Positions 10,341 through 19,677 of a DNA stretch of 64,000 bases are shown in pieces. Positions within the stretch are counted from its first letter, which is position 1, and every line of letters begins with the position of its first letter. The position numbers and the translations under genes were made by a program. The stretch comes from Chitinophaga pollutisoli (GTDB lineage Bacteria; Bacteroidota; Bacteroidia; Chitinophagales; Chitinophagaceae), in the NCBI RefSeq assembly GCF_038396755.1, contig NZ_CP149822.1:1736001-1800000 (forward strand). Direction: 5' to 3'. The notes beneath the pieces were generated by a model. That model did not search any database and was not told the DNA's origin. It saw only the letters and a program-made list of their open reading frames with translations.

Positions 10341-10744
10341 CCGCGGAATTTAATAACGTAGATATGCAAGTTACGGGACGAAGCGACGCATTCCTGATAT
10401 GATCTTCACATTGAAATCCTGTTTTTTCACCATATTGCTGTCCGTTCTTTATGCAAGCGATTGCAAATGAGGACTCCTGTCGTTATACTTCCGGTTGCGG
10501 TCATACGAAGCCTTTTGGGATTCAAAAAGAATACTTATTTCTGACTATGTACAAAATATTGGTTTCCAATCTCCGGAACGACAAACATTTATCCTGCGTT
10601 AATATGTGCCAGCAAATCAACACATTGTGCTTAATCTTTATACCAAAAACCTGCTTTTAGATGTGTAAAAGCCGCTGAATGGCTACCCTGCGCGATTTCC
10701 AAAGTTGTTCAGTTCTTTATCCACATATGGGGGTAACTTATGAG
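10341..10744. other. intergenic stretch with no gene seen
   Basis: This roughly 400-bp stretch lies between the sigma factor start and the nrd promoter. A 69-codon plus-strand frame (10451-10660) has no domain, signal peptide or convincing start and is not called. No tRNA-like or riboswitch-like fold was recognised. Confidence 0.6.
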
Positions 10745-10774
10745 TTTGTTCAGGGGGTTTGATCATTACATTTG
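10745..10774 (+). promoter_or_regulatory. Bacteroidota-type promoter of the nrdBA transcript
   Basis: TTTG at 10745-10748, 18 bp, then TACATTTG at 10767-10774, an exact fit to TTTG...TAnnTTTG. Transcription would start at about 10781, ten bases before the first stem of the cobalamin riboswitch, which strongly supports the assignment. Confidence 0.7.
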
Positions 10775-10790
10775 CACACAGTTCTTGACA

Positions 10791-10985
10791 ACGTTGTGCT
10801 GGCTTCCGAACGTTTCCGACGAAAGGAATTAAAAGGGAACTGTGTGAGAATCACGGGCAGACGCGCTACTGTAACCCCCTGTAATGCCGGTTTCTTCAAA
10901 CTGCCACTGCTTCGCCTCAAAACGGAGCGGGAAGGCCCGCCCGGCAAGGGATAGCCAGGAGACCTGCCAGCACATCGGACAACGT
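10791..10985 (+). promoter_or_regulatory. cobalamin (B12) riboswitch upstream of nrdBA
   Basis: The B12 box AGCCAGGAGACCTGCC is at 10953-10968. Upstream are other conserved parts of the aptamer: AATTAAAAGGGAACTGTGTG, GAATCACGGGCAGACGCGCT and ACTGTAACC. The ends pair as P1 (ACGTTGT 10791-10797 with ACAACGT 10979-10985). Downstream to the nrdB ATG there is a weak stem (AAGGTA 11003-11008 / TACCTT 11027-11032) but no hairpin followed by a T run, so control may be at translation rather than by termination. Known precedent: B12 riboswitches repress B12-independent class Ia RNR in Streptomyces, where a B12-dependent RNR can take over. Confidence 0.93.
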
Positions 10986-11119
10986 CATAACCTTCGCGAT
11001 TCAAGGTATTGGCTGATGGCCCCTGCTACCTTCCTTACGAGGATAACGGACCTCCGTCACCCTTCGAATCACGTTCAATATTGGCAACTATAACTGGTTA
11101 ACCATATAAAAAAAATTGT

Positions 11120-12091
11120 ATGAATAACGAGAACGAGATACTACTGAAGGAAAACAAAGACAGGTTCGTACTCCTGCCTATCAACTACCCCGCCATCTGG
11201 GAACAGTACAAACGCCACGAAGCCAGCTTCTGGACCGCCGAGGAAATCGACCTGTCGGGCGACCTGGCCGACTGGGCCAAACTGAACGACGGCGAACGCC
11301 ACTTCATCACCCACGTACTGGCATTCTTCGCCGCGTCCGACGGGATCGTGAACGAGAACCTGGCCGTTAACTTCATGAGCGAAGTGCAGATCCCCGAAGC
11401 CCGCTGCTTCTATGGTTTCCAGATCATGATGGAAAACATCCACTCCGAAACCTATGCCCTGCTCATCGATACATATGTGAAAGACCCCGTTGAAAAGGAT
11501 CGTCTTTTCCACGCCATAGAAACCGTGCCGGCCGTGAAGAAAAAAGCCGAATGGGCCCTCCGCTGGATCGAGAACGGCACCTTCGCGGAACGCCTCGTGG
11601 CATTCGCCGCCGTGGAAGGCATCTTCTTCTCCGGCTCCTTCTGCTCCATCTTCTGGTTGAAAAAACGCGGCCTCATGCCCGGGCTCACCTTCTCCAACGA
11701 GCTGATCTCCCGCGACGAAGGCCTCCACTGCGAATTCGCCTGCCTGCTGTATTCCATGCTCGAAGGCAAAATGAGCGAAAAACAGGTACACGAAATCATC
11801 TCCGACGCCGTTTCCATCGAGAAAGAATTCATCACCGAAGCCCTCCCCGCAGCGCTCATCGGAATGAACGCCGATCTCATGAAACAATATATCGAATTCG
11901 TAGCCGACAGATGGCTCGTGGCACTCGGTTGCAGCAAAATCTACAACAGCGCCAACCCCTTCGATTTCATGGAAATGATCTCGCTCCAGGGCAAAACCAA
12001 CTTCTTCGAAAAACGCGTGGGCGACTACCAGAAAGCCGGCGTAATGGGCGAAAAAGGAACACAAACCTTCAGCCTCGACGAAGATTTCTAG
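11120..12091 (+). CDS. nrdB: ribonucleoside-diphosphate reductase class Ia small subunit (R2)
   Basis: R2 carries the diiron centre and tyrosyl radical needed by NrdA. At 323 aa it is of normal length and strikingly like eukaryotic R2: [14 protein letters not shown] (97-110), [34 protein letters not shown] and [20 protein letters not shown] follow the mammalian sequence closely. Radical Tyr is Y112; predicted iron ligands include D74, E105 and H108 plus the later Glu, Glu and His in VEGIFF and ISRDEGLH. The C-terminal tail FSLDEDF corresponds to the eukaryotic tail that docks on R1. It lies 134 nt after the riboswitch and 61 nt before nrdA. Confidence 0.97.
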   Translation: MNNENEILLKENKDRFVLLPINYPAIWEQYKRHEASFWTAEEIDLSGDLADWAKLNDGERHFITHVLAFFAASDGIVNENLAVNFMSEVQIPEARCFYGFQIMMENIHSETYALLIDTYVKDPVEKDRLFHAIETVPAVKKKAEWALRWIENGTFAERLVAFAAVEGIFFSGSFCSIFWLKKRGLMPGLTFSNELISRDEGLHCEFACLLYSMLEGKMSEKQVHEIISDAVSIEKEFITEALPAALIGMNADLMKQYIEFVADRWLVALGCSKIYNSANPFDFMEMISLQGKTNFFEKRVGDYQKAGVMGEKGTQTFSLDEDF

Positions 12092-12152
12092 TCAATTCAC
12101 ATAACCTCAATCAGCCATATTCAATTTTTTCACCCACTAAATTCACCACACT

Positions 12153-14525
12153 ATGTTCGTTATAAAAAGAGACGGCAGAAAAGAAACTGTCAAGTTCGAC
12201 AAGATTACGGCAAGGGTAGAGAAGCTGTGTTACGGACTTGCGCCGGAATACGTTGATTCAATAGATGTAGCGAAGAAAGTGATCCAGGGATTGTATGACG
12301 GCGTTACCACCAGCGAGCTCGACAACCTCGCCGCGGAAACCGCAGCGTCCCTGACAACCAAGCACCCGGACTACGCGCAGCTCGCTTCCCGCATCGCGGT
12401 GAGCAACCTGCATAAAAATACTCTGAAGTCGTTCTCCAAAACGATGAAGAAACTGTACGAATATGTGGACCCCAAGACCGGTAAAAACGCCGGCCTGCTG
12501 GGCGACGACGTATGGGAGATCATCAAAAAGAACGCGGAGATCCTCGACTCCACCATCATTTACGACCGCGACTTCGCATTCGATTACTTCGGTTTCAAAA
12601 CGCTGGAACGCTCTTACCTCCTGAAAGTGGACGGCAAGATCGCCGAGCGCCCGCAGCACATGTTCATGCGCGTGGCCGTTGGCATCCACAAAGAAGACAT
12701 CGACTCCGCCATCAAAACTTACGAGCTGATGAGCGAGCGCTGGTTCACGCATGCCACGCCCACCCTGTTCAACGCCGGCACCCCCAAACCGCAGATGAGC
12801 TCCTGCTTCCTGCTGACCATGAAGGGCGACAGCATCGATGGCATTTACGACACCCTGAAGCAGACCGCCAAGATCTCCCAGAGCGCAGGCGGCATCGGCC
12901 TCAGCATCCATAACATCCGGGCTACCGGCTCCTACATCAGCGGTACCAACGGTACTTCCAACGGCATCATCCCCATGCTGCGCGTGTTCAACGACACCGC
13001 ACGGTACGTGGACCAGGGCGGCGGCAAGCGCAAAGGCGCATTCGCCATCTACCTGGAGCCCTGGCACGCCGACGTGTTCGAGTTCCTGGACCTGCGCAAG
13101 AACCACGGTAAAGAAGAAATGCGCGCCCGCGACCTCTTCTACGCCCTCTGGATGCCCGACCTGTTCATGAAGCGCGTGGAAGAAAACGGCGACTGGAGCC
13201 TCTTCTGCCCTCATGAAGCACCCGGACTGGCCGATTGCTGGGGCGAGGAATTCGAGAAACTGTACGAAAAATACGAATCCGAAAACCGCCAGCGAAAAAC
13301 CGTGAAGGCGCAGGATCTGTGGTTCGCTATCCTCGACGCACAAATCGAGACCGGCACGCCTTACCTGCTGTATAAAGACTCCGCCAACCGCAAGTCCAAC
13401 CAGCAGAACCTGGGCACCATCAAATCCTCCAACCTCTGCACCGAGATCATCGAATACACCGCCGAAGACGAAGTCGCCGTGTGCAACCTCGCTTCCCTGG
13501 CGCTGCCCCGTTTCGTGATCGACGGCAAGTTCGACCACAAACGCCTGTATGATGTTACCTACCAGGCTACCATCAACCTGAACAGGATCATCGACCAGAA
13601 TTATTACCCGGTAGATGAAGCCCGCAACTCCAACCTCCGCCACCGCCCCATCGGCCTCGGCGTGCAGGGCCTGGCCGACGCGTTCTTCCTCCTCCGTTAT
13701 CCCTTCGAAAGCGAGCAGGCGCAACAGCTGAACAAAGAAATCTTTGAAACGATCTACTTCGCTTCGCTGACCGCTTCCAAAGACCTCGCCATCACTGAAG
13801 GTAAATACGCTTCCTACGAAGGATCGCCCATTTCCAAAGGCATCCTGCAATACGACATGTGGAACGTGCAGCCCTCCGACCGTTGGGACTGGACCGGCCT
13901 GAAAGCCGAAATCAAACAGCACGGCGTGCGCAACTCCCTGCTGCTGGCGCCCATGCCCACCGCTTCCACTTCCCAGATCCTGGGCAACAACGAGTGCTTC
14001 GAGCCATATACTTCCAACATCTACACCCGCCGCGTGCTGAGCGGAGAGTTCGTAGTGGTGAACAAACACCTGTTGAAAGACCTCGTGGAGCTCGGCCTGT
14101 GGGACAACGATATGAAGAACAAGATCATCGCGGCGAACGGCTCTATCCAGGGCATCCCCGAGATCCCTTCCAATATCAAGGAACTGTACAAAACCGTTTG
14201 GGAGATCAAGCAGCGTACGATCATCGACATGGCGGCCGACCGCGGCGCGTTCATCTGCCAGTCGCAATCCCTCAACCTGTTTGTAGACAAACCGTCCGCT
14301 TCCAAGCTCACTTCCATGCACTTCTACGCCTGGAAGAAAGGCCTCAAGACCGGTATGTACTACCTCCGTACCCAGGCTGCGGCACAAGCCGTTCAGTTTA
14401 CGGTGGAAAAACAAGGCGGCCAGAACATGGTTCCCGTATTACCTGCCGAAGGCGGTTCCGAAATGGAAATCGTGGAAGGCGCGGTATGCACCATGGAAGA
14501 AGGTTGCGTAACTTGCAGCGCGTAA
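12153..14525 (+). CDS. nrdA: ribonucleoside-diphosphate reductase class Ia large subunit (R1)
   Basis: Catalytic subunit that reduces ribonucleoside diphosphates. At 790 aa it begins with an ATP-cone ([18 protein letters not shown], about 1-90) that senses ATP/dATP. By counting codons, the redox cysteines are C218 ([10 protein letters not shown]) and C444 ([10 protein letters not shown]), and the thiyl-radical cysteine is C429 in SSNLCTEI. These are the same residue numbers I recall for mammalian R1. The C-terminal swinging pair is C785/C788 (EGCVTC). Downstream motifs [20 protein letters not shown] are intact. Second gene of the riboswitch-controlled transcript; a strong terminator follows. 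Confidence 0.97.
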   Translation: MFVIKRDGRKETVKFDKITARVEKLCYGLAPEYVDSIDVAKKVIQGLYDGVTTSELDNLAAETAASLTTKHPDYAQLASRIAVSNLHKNTLKSFSKTMKKLYEYVDPKTGKNAGLLGDDVWEIIKKNAEILDSTIIYDRDFAFDYFGFKTLERSYLLKVDGKIAERPQHMFMRVAVGIHKEDIDSAIKTYELMSERWFTHATPTLFNAGTPKPQMSSCFLLTMKGDSIDGIYDTLKQTAKISQSAGGIGLSIHNIRATGSYISGTNGTSNGIIPMLRVFNDTARYVDQGGGKRKGAFAIYLEPWHADVFEFLDLRKNHGKEEMRARDLFYALWMPDLFMKRVEENGDWSLFCPHEAPGLADCWGEEFEKLYEKYESENRQRKTVKAQDLWFAILDAQIETGTPYLLYKDSANRKSNQQNLGTIKSSNLCTEIIEYTAEDEVAVCNLASLALPRFVIDGKFDHKRLYDVTYQATINLNRIIDQNYYPVDEARNSNLRHRPIGLGVQGLADAFFLLRYPFESEQAQQLNKEIFETIYFASLTASKDLAITEGKYASYEGSPISKGILQYDMWNVQPSDRWDWTGLKAEIKQHGVRNSLLLAPMPTASTSQILGNNECFEPYTSNIYTRRVLSGEFVVVNKHLLKDLVELGLWDNDMKNKIIAANGSIQGIPEIPSNIKELYKTVWEIKQRTIIDMAADRGAFICQSQSLNLFVDKPSASKLTSMHFYAWKKGLKTGMYYLRTQAAAQAVQFTVEKQGGQNMVPVLPAEGGSEMEIVEGAVCTMEEGCVTCSA

Positions 14526-14554
14526 GTATTATTCATTGCAGATAATAAAACCAG

Positions 14555-14586
14555 GCCCGGGAGCTTTTGCTTCCGGGCTTTTTTTA
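14555..14586 (+). terminator. intrinsic terminator of nrdBA
   Basis: GCCCGGGAGC/GCTTCCGGGC stem (14555-14564 and 14569-14578) with a TTTT loop, followed by eight T. It ends the nrdBA transcript 30 nt after the stop. Confidence 0.9.
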
Positions 14587-14726
14587 TCGTGATCATTTCA
14601 CCCGGAGGCCCGTCATCCCGCATCCCCGGAATGTAATTCCACCTTCCTCCAACGGCAGTTAGCAACCGGTTACTTAGCCCCTGCCATCAAATCCGGTAAT
14701 TTTCCAGCCCCAAACATTCAGCCATT

Positions 14727-15344
14727 ATGTTACCTGAGAATTTAAGCGGGCTCAGCGATTTGTGGATCCTGAAAACCCTTTACCAGGGCGTCCGCAGTAC
14801 GCACCCCTCGCTTGTAAAATGGATAGAAACGGATTTCGCTTCGGATGAAATCGACAATGAATTCGTGATGGACATGGTCCTTCATTCCCTGCAATTCCTC
14901 GAAGAAGCGCTGGTGCTATCGCCGGATGAGTCGCTTGTCCGCAACAGCGAGCCTGAGATCAGGGCGAGCCTCGCCGACATGGACATGGTCACCGTTTGGG
15001 TGAAAGACATCGGCACCGCCCGGAACCTCTACCGTTCAGAAGCCGCCATCAAATCCATTCACTGCCTGTACAAAACAATGGCCGCCTGCTTCTTCGAAAA
15101 CCGGCAAAACTTCCCGCACGAAATCGCAGGAACAGCCCTGCTGGCCGCTTTCGCGGGAAGCGGGCTTGTAGTCGAAAGCACCGCGGCCAACATCACCGAA
15201 TTGTTTGTCGACCGCGGGAAAGTAACGGTAAAGGATTGGGAAGAATGGCATGAGATCACCCGGGACGAGGGGCTCGACGATATCTTCAGCGCGTTTGTCC
15301 GGGAGATAGAAAAGAAAGCCCGGTTGCAGGGCGTGAAAAGATAA
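14727..15344 (+). CDS. hypothetical protein, probably cytosolic
   Basis: A 205-aa protein I do not recognise. It has no signal peptide or transmembrane helix and looks mainly helical, with acidic stretches (SLADMDMVTVWVKDIG; EEWHEITRDEGLDDIF). The coding frame is clean with codon use like its neighbours. It stands alone between the nrdA terminator and the convergent thioredoxin-like gene, so context gives no function. Confidence 0.7.
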   Translation: MLPENLSGLSDLWILKTLYQGVRSTHPSLVKWIETDFASDEIDNEFVMDMVLHSLQFLEEALVLSPDESLVRNSEPEIRASLADMDMVTVWVKDIGTARNLYRSEAAIKSIHCLYKTMAACFFENRQNFPHEIAGTALLAAFAGSGLVVESTAANITELFVDRGKVTVKDWEEWHEITRDEGLDDIFSAFVREIEKKARLQGVKR

Positions 15345-15375
15345 GTATAGAGATATGAATACGATTTGCCTGTAA

Positions 15376-15831
15376 TTAATCCCGCAACGCCGCAACTTCC
15401 TTCATCACCGCCCCCTCGTCCATCGCGCCCTGGATAAATTTGCGATACTTTTTACCGGGATGGATGAACAACGTGGCCGGCAGGCTTCCTTTCCACTGCG
15501 CGTCGATCAGCGGGGCGTATTTGTTGGCATTGCTTTCCTCCATCCACCACACTTCACCGCTCAAACCGAGCTTGCTCACAAACGATTCGATCTGGTGCGG
15601 ATAAGCTTCATCGAGATCCAGGCTCAGATACACGAATTGTATGCCGGGATTTTGCTTCGCCGCTTTTTCGAAATAAGGCAGCTCCTCCACGCATGGCGCG
15701 CACCAGGTAGCCCAGAGGTTCACCACCATCGGGGAATCCGTCCGGGCCAGACGCGCCTCCAGCTCCGCAGGACTTACGCGGGTGACGGCCGTCGCCATCC
15801 AAAGGCTCCATATGAAAAAACAGGTGCTCAT
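15376..15831 (-). CDS. TlpA-like thioredoxin-fold protein, probably exported
   Basis: This 151-aa protein has a thioredoxin active site W-C44-A-P-C47 in VVNLWATWCAPCVEELPYF and the cis-Pro region SLPATLFI, typical of TlpA/ResA-type thiol-disulfide reductases. The N-terminus (MSTCFFIWSLWMATAV) is hydrophobic and probably an export signal or anchor. The start overlaps the trmH stop by 4 nt (ATGA), so the two are translationally coupled. The pairing with trmH has no obvious metabolic logic. The substrate cannot be told. Confidence 0.87.
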   Translation of the reverse strand: MSTCFFIWSLWMATAVTRVSPAELEARLARTDSPMVVNLWATWCAPCVEELPYFEKAAKQNPGIQFVYLSLDLDEAYPHQIESFVSKLGLSGEVWWMEESNANKYAPLIDAQWKGSLPATLFIHPGKKYRKFIQGAMDEGAVMKEVAALRD

Positions 15832-16421
15832 AATTCTTCCACCGGGAATTTCCAGTGGGTCAGCAGCTCCAGCCGCCGCGCTTCGGGGAGCGACGGCGTA
15901 TTGTATTGCCCCGCGGCATCCTTCTGCCGCATGGCTTCATATATACTGACAGCCGCCGCCACGGATATATTCAAGGATTTGATGATCCCCATCATCGGGA
16001 TTACGAAATTACCATCCGCCGCCTTCCGGATATCTTCACTCACACCGGTTTGCTCGTTGCCGAATACCAGCGCGACAGACCCCGTGAAGTCGATATCGTA
16101 CAGGCTTTTAGCGCCATCGGCCAGGTGTGTGGTGTAAATTTTATCGTACCGGGAACGGAGGGTCTCCACCAAACCGGTGGTATCATCGAATTCATGCACA
16201 GAGAGCCACTGGATGGCGCTCGATGAACTTTTGACGCCCCATTTTTTATGGCGGGGCAGTTTGGTGGTGAGCAGGTAAACGTCCTGGATGCCCACGGCGT
16301 CGCAGGTGCGCAGGACCGCCGACACGTTGTGGGGGTCTTCGACATTTTCCAGCACCACCGTAAGGTTGGCCTGACGTTTGTTAATTACCGATAAAAGCCG
16401 TTCTTTCCGTTCCGGTGTCAT
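15828..16421 (-). CDS. trmH: TrmH/SpoU family tRNA (guanosine-2'-O-)-methyltransferase
   Basis: SPOUT-fold methyltransferase that probably 2'-O-methylates G18 of tRNA. The start chosen is the ATG at 16421 (197 aa), because MTPERKERLLSVINKRQANLTVVLENVEDPHNVSA aligns with E. coli TrmH. An in-frame ATG at 16475 adds 18 unrelated residues. Motifs: EDPHNVSAVLRTCDAVG (motif 1), VALVFGNEQTGVSE (motif 2) and IPMMGIIKSLNISVAAAVSIYE (motif 3, knot). Divergent from the AsmA-like gene. Confidence 0.92.
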   Translation of the reverse strand: MTPERKERLLSVINKRQANLTVVLENVEDPHNVSAVLRTCDAVGIQDVYLLTTKLPRHKKWGVKSSSSAIQWLSVHEFDDTTGLVETLRSRYDKIYTTHLADGAKSLYDIDFTGSVALVFGNEQTGVSEDIRKAADGNFVIPMMGIIKSLNISVAAAVSIYEAMRQKDAAGQYNTPSLPEARRLELLTHWKFPVEEL

Positions 16422-16441
16422 ACCGTTATTTATATTTGTGT

Positions 16442-16449
16442 CAAAAATA
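16442..16449 (-). promoter_or_regulatory. possible -7 element for trmH
   Basis: CAAAAATA on the plus strand reads TATTTTTG on the minus strand, matching TAnnTTTG. It would start transcription about 15 nt before the trmH ATG. No TTTG is seen at the usual distance upstream, so the call is weak. Confidence 0.3.
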
Positions 16450-16517
16450 ACGAATTTAACTGCCGATATGGTCATTCAGATTATTTGCCAACGTTTAAAT
16501 ACCAATAACAACTTCCT

Positions 16518-19220
16518 ATGAAACTCAAGAAGATACTGAAACGTGTCGGCATCGGGCTGCTCGTGCTTATTGCGATCCTGATCGCCATCCCGTATCTGTT
16601 CAAAAGCCAGATCATGTCGAAGGTCAAGGCTGAGCTGAACAAAAGCCTCAACGCCAAAGTGGATTTCAAAGACGTGGATATCAGCCTCTTCCGCCGGTTC
16701 CCGCGCCTGGCCGTGGCACTGGAAGAGCTCCAGGTCACCGGCGTGCAGCACTTTGAAGGCGATACCCTGCTGGCCGTGCGCCGGCTCGATATGGCGGTGG
16801 ATCTCCTGTCAGCCATCAAAGGCGACAAGATCAACGTCCACAACGTTTCCCTGCAAGCGCCACGCATCTATGCCGTGGTGGATGAGGAAGGCCGCCCGAA
16901 CTGGGACATCGTGAAACCCGACACCGCCACTACCGCCGGCCCCACAGATACCAGCAGCAGCGATTTCGCCTTCAGCCTGCAACAGTACAACATAGAGAAT
17001 GCCGTCATCAAATACGATGACCACCAGGGCCATATGCACCTGGCCATCGCCGGGCTCAACCACAAAGGGAAAGGCGATTTCACGCAAGACAACTTTACCC
17101 TGTCGACCAGCACCACCGCCGCCGCGCTCAGCTTCGCGCAGGGCTTCATCCCCTACCTCCTCGACACCAAAGTGGAGATCCTCGCAGATGTGCAGATCGA
17201 CAACAAAGCCGGCAAATACACCTTCAAGACCGATAACATCGCCATCAATAACCTGCGGCTCAGTACAGAAGGGTTCTTTCAGCTGCTGAACGACAGCGCG
17301 TACAACATGGATATCCGCTTCCAGGCGCCCAGTACGGATTTCAAAGACATCCTCTCGCTGGTGCCCGCCGTTTACAGCCAGGATTTCGCCAGCATCAAAA
17401 CTTCCGGCGCCGCCACCCTCAACGGTTTCGTGAAAGGCATCTACGACGGCGACAAGATGCCCGCCTACGAAGTGCACCTCGGCATCAAAAACGGCTTCTT
17501 CCAATACCCCGATCTGCCTAAACCGGTGAAAAATATCCAGCTGGCGGTGAATGTCACCAACCCCGACGGCGTGCCCGACCATACCATCGTGGATGTGCCG
17601 CAGGCGCACCTGGAGATGGACGACAGCCCCGTGGATTTCCGCCTCATGATCAAAACGCCCGTTTCCGACCTCTACCTCGACGCCGCCGCCAAAGGCCGCC
17701 TCGACCTCGCCAAAGTGGCCCAGGTCGTGAAATTCGAGAAAGGCACCCAACTCTCCGGTATCCTCGATGCAGATCTGCAGGCCCGCGGCTACATGAGCGC
17801 CATCGAAAAGGAACAATACGAAACCTTCCACGCAGCGGGCAAAATATCCGTGGCTGATCTCGCATATAAAAGCAAAGACTACCCGGATGGGGTGAACGTG
17901 AACTCCATGCTCATGTCTTTCAACCCGAAAAACGTCACCGTTTCCGATTTCAAAGGGCATTATCTCGGCACGAACTTCAGCGCCAACGGCGAGGTGAATA
18001 ATTTCCTCGCGTATGTCTTCCGCAACGATGCGTTGAATGGGCGCCTTTCCATGGAAGCCGACCAAATCAACCTGAATAAATGGATGGCCACCGGCGAAAC
18101 TACGTCTCCGGCGCAAGCAGACACATTGGCCGCCGTACCGTTCGCCGTTCCCAACAATCTCGATTTTATCCTCCAGGCAAAATCAGGGAAAGTAATTTAT
18201 GACAAACTCGATCTCAACAACCTCAACGGCACGCTCTACGTGCGCGACGAAGCCGTGATCATGAAAGACATAAAAGCCAACGCGCTCCAGGGTTCCATGA
18301 AAATAGACGGTTCCTATTCCACCAAAAACGACAAGAACAATCCAGATATCCTCATCTCCTACGACGTAAAAGAGCTGGATGTGCAGGAAACGTTCAAAAC
18401 GTTCAATACCGTGCAGAAACTTATGCCCATCGGGCAGTTCCTCAGCGGAAAAATGAGCAGCCAGCTTACGATGACCGGCAAACTGGGCAAGGATATGTCA
18501 CCTGTGCTAAATACCCTTACCGGCGACGGCAACCTGTTGCTGATACAGGGTTTCCTGAAGAAGTTCGCACCGATGGACCAGCTGGCCAACCAGCTGAACG
18601 TTTCCGCGCTGAAAGACATTTCCATCCGCGATATCAAAAACTATTTCGCCTTCCAGAACGGCAGGATGACCGTGAATCCCTTCCGCGTGAAGATGAACAA
18701 CTTCAACATGCTCATCGGCGGTTCCCACGGTTTCGACCAAACGATGGATTACACCATGCAGCTCGCACTGCCCCGCGCATTGCTAGGCCAGCAGGGCAAC
18801 AGCCTCGTGAACAATCTCGTGAAGCAAGCCAACAACAAAGGCATCCCCGTAAACGTGAGCGATACCGTGTATCTCAACGTATTACTGGGTGGCAATATCA
18901 TGAAGCCTTCCGTGAAAACCGATCTGAAAGAAGCGGCCGGCAAGGCGGCGGAAAACCTGAAAGACCAGGCCACGGCCATGGTAAAAAGCAAAGCGGATTC
19001 CGCGCAAAAAACAATTAAAGATTCACTGAACCATGTGAAGAACGAAGCCGTGAACGCAGCGAAAGATGAACTGAAAAAGCAATTGCTCGGCGGGAAAGAT
19101 TCCACCGGTTCCGGCGGCGGGCTGCAGGGCGCAGGCAAGGCGGCGGAAAAAACGTTGAACAATACCCTGAAAGGACTGATTAAACGCAAAAACACCGCAG
19201 CCGATTCAACAAAGAACTGA
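16518..19220 (+). CDS. AsmA family protein
   Basis: A 900-aa AsmA-like protein: a short cytoplasmic N-terminus, one transmembrane helix at about 12-30 (IGLLVLIAILIAIPYLF), and then a long periplasmic body with the AsmA start motif (VKAELNKSLNAKVDFKDVDISLF, RFPRLAVALEELQVTG). Large AsmA/TamB-like proteins are thought to bridge the envelope and move phospholipids or assist outer-membrane assembly. The last 120 residues are Ala/Lys-rich and probably helical (AAGKAAENLKDQATAMVKSK). The gene is alone, divergent from trmH, with a terminator after the stop. Confidence 0.9.
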   Translation: MKLKKILKRVGIGLLVLIAILIAIPYLFKSQIMSKVKAELNKSLNAKVDFKDVDISLFRRFPRLAVALEELQVTGVQHFEGDTLLAVRRLDMAVDLLSAIKGDKINVHNVSLQAPRIYAVVDEEGRPNWDIVKPDTATTAGPTDTSSSDFAFSLQQYNIENAVIKYDDHQGHMHLAIAGLNHKGKGDFTQDNFTLSTSTTAAALSFAQGFIPYLLDTKVEILADVQIDNKAGKYTFKTDNIAINNLRLSTEGFFQLLNDSAYNMDIRFQAPSTDFKDILSLVPAVYSQDFASIKTSGAATLNGFVKGIYDGDKMPAYEVHLGIKNGFFQYPDLPKPVKNIQLAVNVTNPDGVPDHTIVDVPQAHLEMDDSPVDFRLMIKTPVSDLYLDAAAKGRLDLAKVAQVVKFEKGTQLSGILDADLQARGYMSAIEKEQYETFHAAGKISVADLAYKSKDYPDGVNVNSMLMSFNPKNVTVSDFKGHYLGTNFSANGEVNNFLAYVFRNDALNGRLSMEADQINLNKWMATGETTSPAQADTLAAVPFAVPNNLDFILQAKSGKVIYDKLDLNNLNGTLYVRDEAVIMKDIKANALQGSMKIDGSYSTKNDKNNPDILISYDVKELDVQETFKTFNTVQKLMPIGQFLSGKMSSQLTMTGKLGKDMSPVLNTLTGDGNLLLIQGFLKKFAPMDQLANQLNVSALKDISIRDIKNYFAFQNGRMTVNPFRVKMNNFNMLIGGSHGFDQTMDYTMQLALPRALLGQQGNSLVNNLVKQANNKGIPVNVSDTVYLNVLLGGNIMKPSVKTDLKEAAGKAAENLKDQATAMVKSKADSAQKTIKDSLNHVKNEAVNAAKDELKKQLLGGKDSTGSGGGLQGAGKAAEKTLNNTLKGLIKRKNTAADSTKN

Positions 19221-19237
19221 AATGATTTGTAATAGTA

Positions 19238-19268
19238 AGCGTGGCACAGTTTGTGCCGCGCTTTTTTT
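19238..19268 (+). terminator. intrinsic terminator after the AsmA-like gene
   Basis: AGCGTGGCACA/TGTGCCGCGCT stem (19238-19248 and 19252-19262) followed by seven T. The next gene starts at the end of the T run. Confidence 0.8.
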
Positions 19269-19673
19269 ATGGACAGCATTTTACAAACCCCCTTCTGTAA
19301 TGCCAGCTTGCTGGCCGGACTGCTGTTCCTGTTCATGGGCCACATGATCCGGCGATTTCCTCCACGCAGTATGAAAGCCTGGTACGGTTACCGTACTTTT
19401 TCCTCCACCATCAACCAGGACACCTGGGACGAAGGCAACCGCTACGCCGCGTATATCTCGCGGTGGCTCGGCTGGATACTGGTGCCGTTCGGGTTGTTGA
19501 TGGGATGGATCTTTTCGCGGCAATCGGATTTGCTGCTCTATCTCACGATCACACCCGTGATCGTGGGTGCGCTGTTGCTGACGGGGATCACGGAATGGCA
19601 CTTGTTGCAGCTATTTGATGAAGACGGCGCTCCCCGCAAAAAAAACGGCGGGAATGAGAAGCCCGCCGTGTAG
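19269..19673 (+). CDS. SdpI-like membrane protein
   Basis: A 134-aa integral membrane protein with three hydrophobic segments (about 12-26, 68-82, 88-108). The loop SMKAWYGYRTFSSTINQDTWDEGN matches the SdpI/YhfL signature (YGYRT...W..AN). SdpI in Bacillus gives immunity to the SdpC toxin, but most family members have no known role. The ATG at 19269 is preferred over one at 19251, which lies inside the upstream terminator stem. Its last codons contain the terminator of the convergent gene. Confidence 0.82.
   Translation: MDSILQTPFCNASLLAGLLFLFMGHMIRRFPPRSMKAWYGYRTFSSTINQDTWDEGNRYAAYISRWLGWILVPFGLLMGWIFSRQSDLLLYLTITPVIVGALLLTGITEWHLLQLFDEDGAPRKKNGGNEKPAV
19638..19669 (-). terminator. terminator of the phosphodiester glycosidase gene, inside the SdpI-like coding end
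   Basis: ACGGCGGG (19645-19652) pairs with CCCGCCGT (19662-19669). Read on the minus strand the hairpin is followed by eight T. It lies within the last codons of the convergent SdpI-like gene, whose stop is only 5 nt from the other gene's stop. Confidence 0.75.
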
Positions 19674-19677
19674 TCCG

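Noticed and set aside
10451..10660. 69-codon ORF upstream of the nrd riboswitch
   Set aside because: Composition and start look random, and it lies in a region with no other coding signs.
12258..14414. 718-codon minus-strand frame opposite nrdA
   Set aside because: Shadow frame. nrdA is certain from its catalytic residues.
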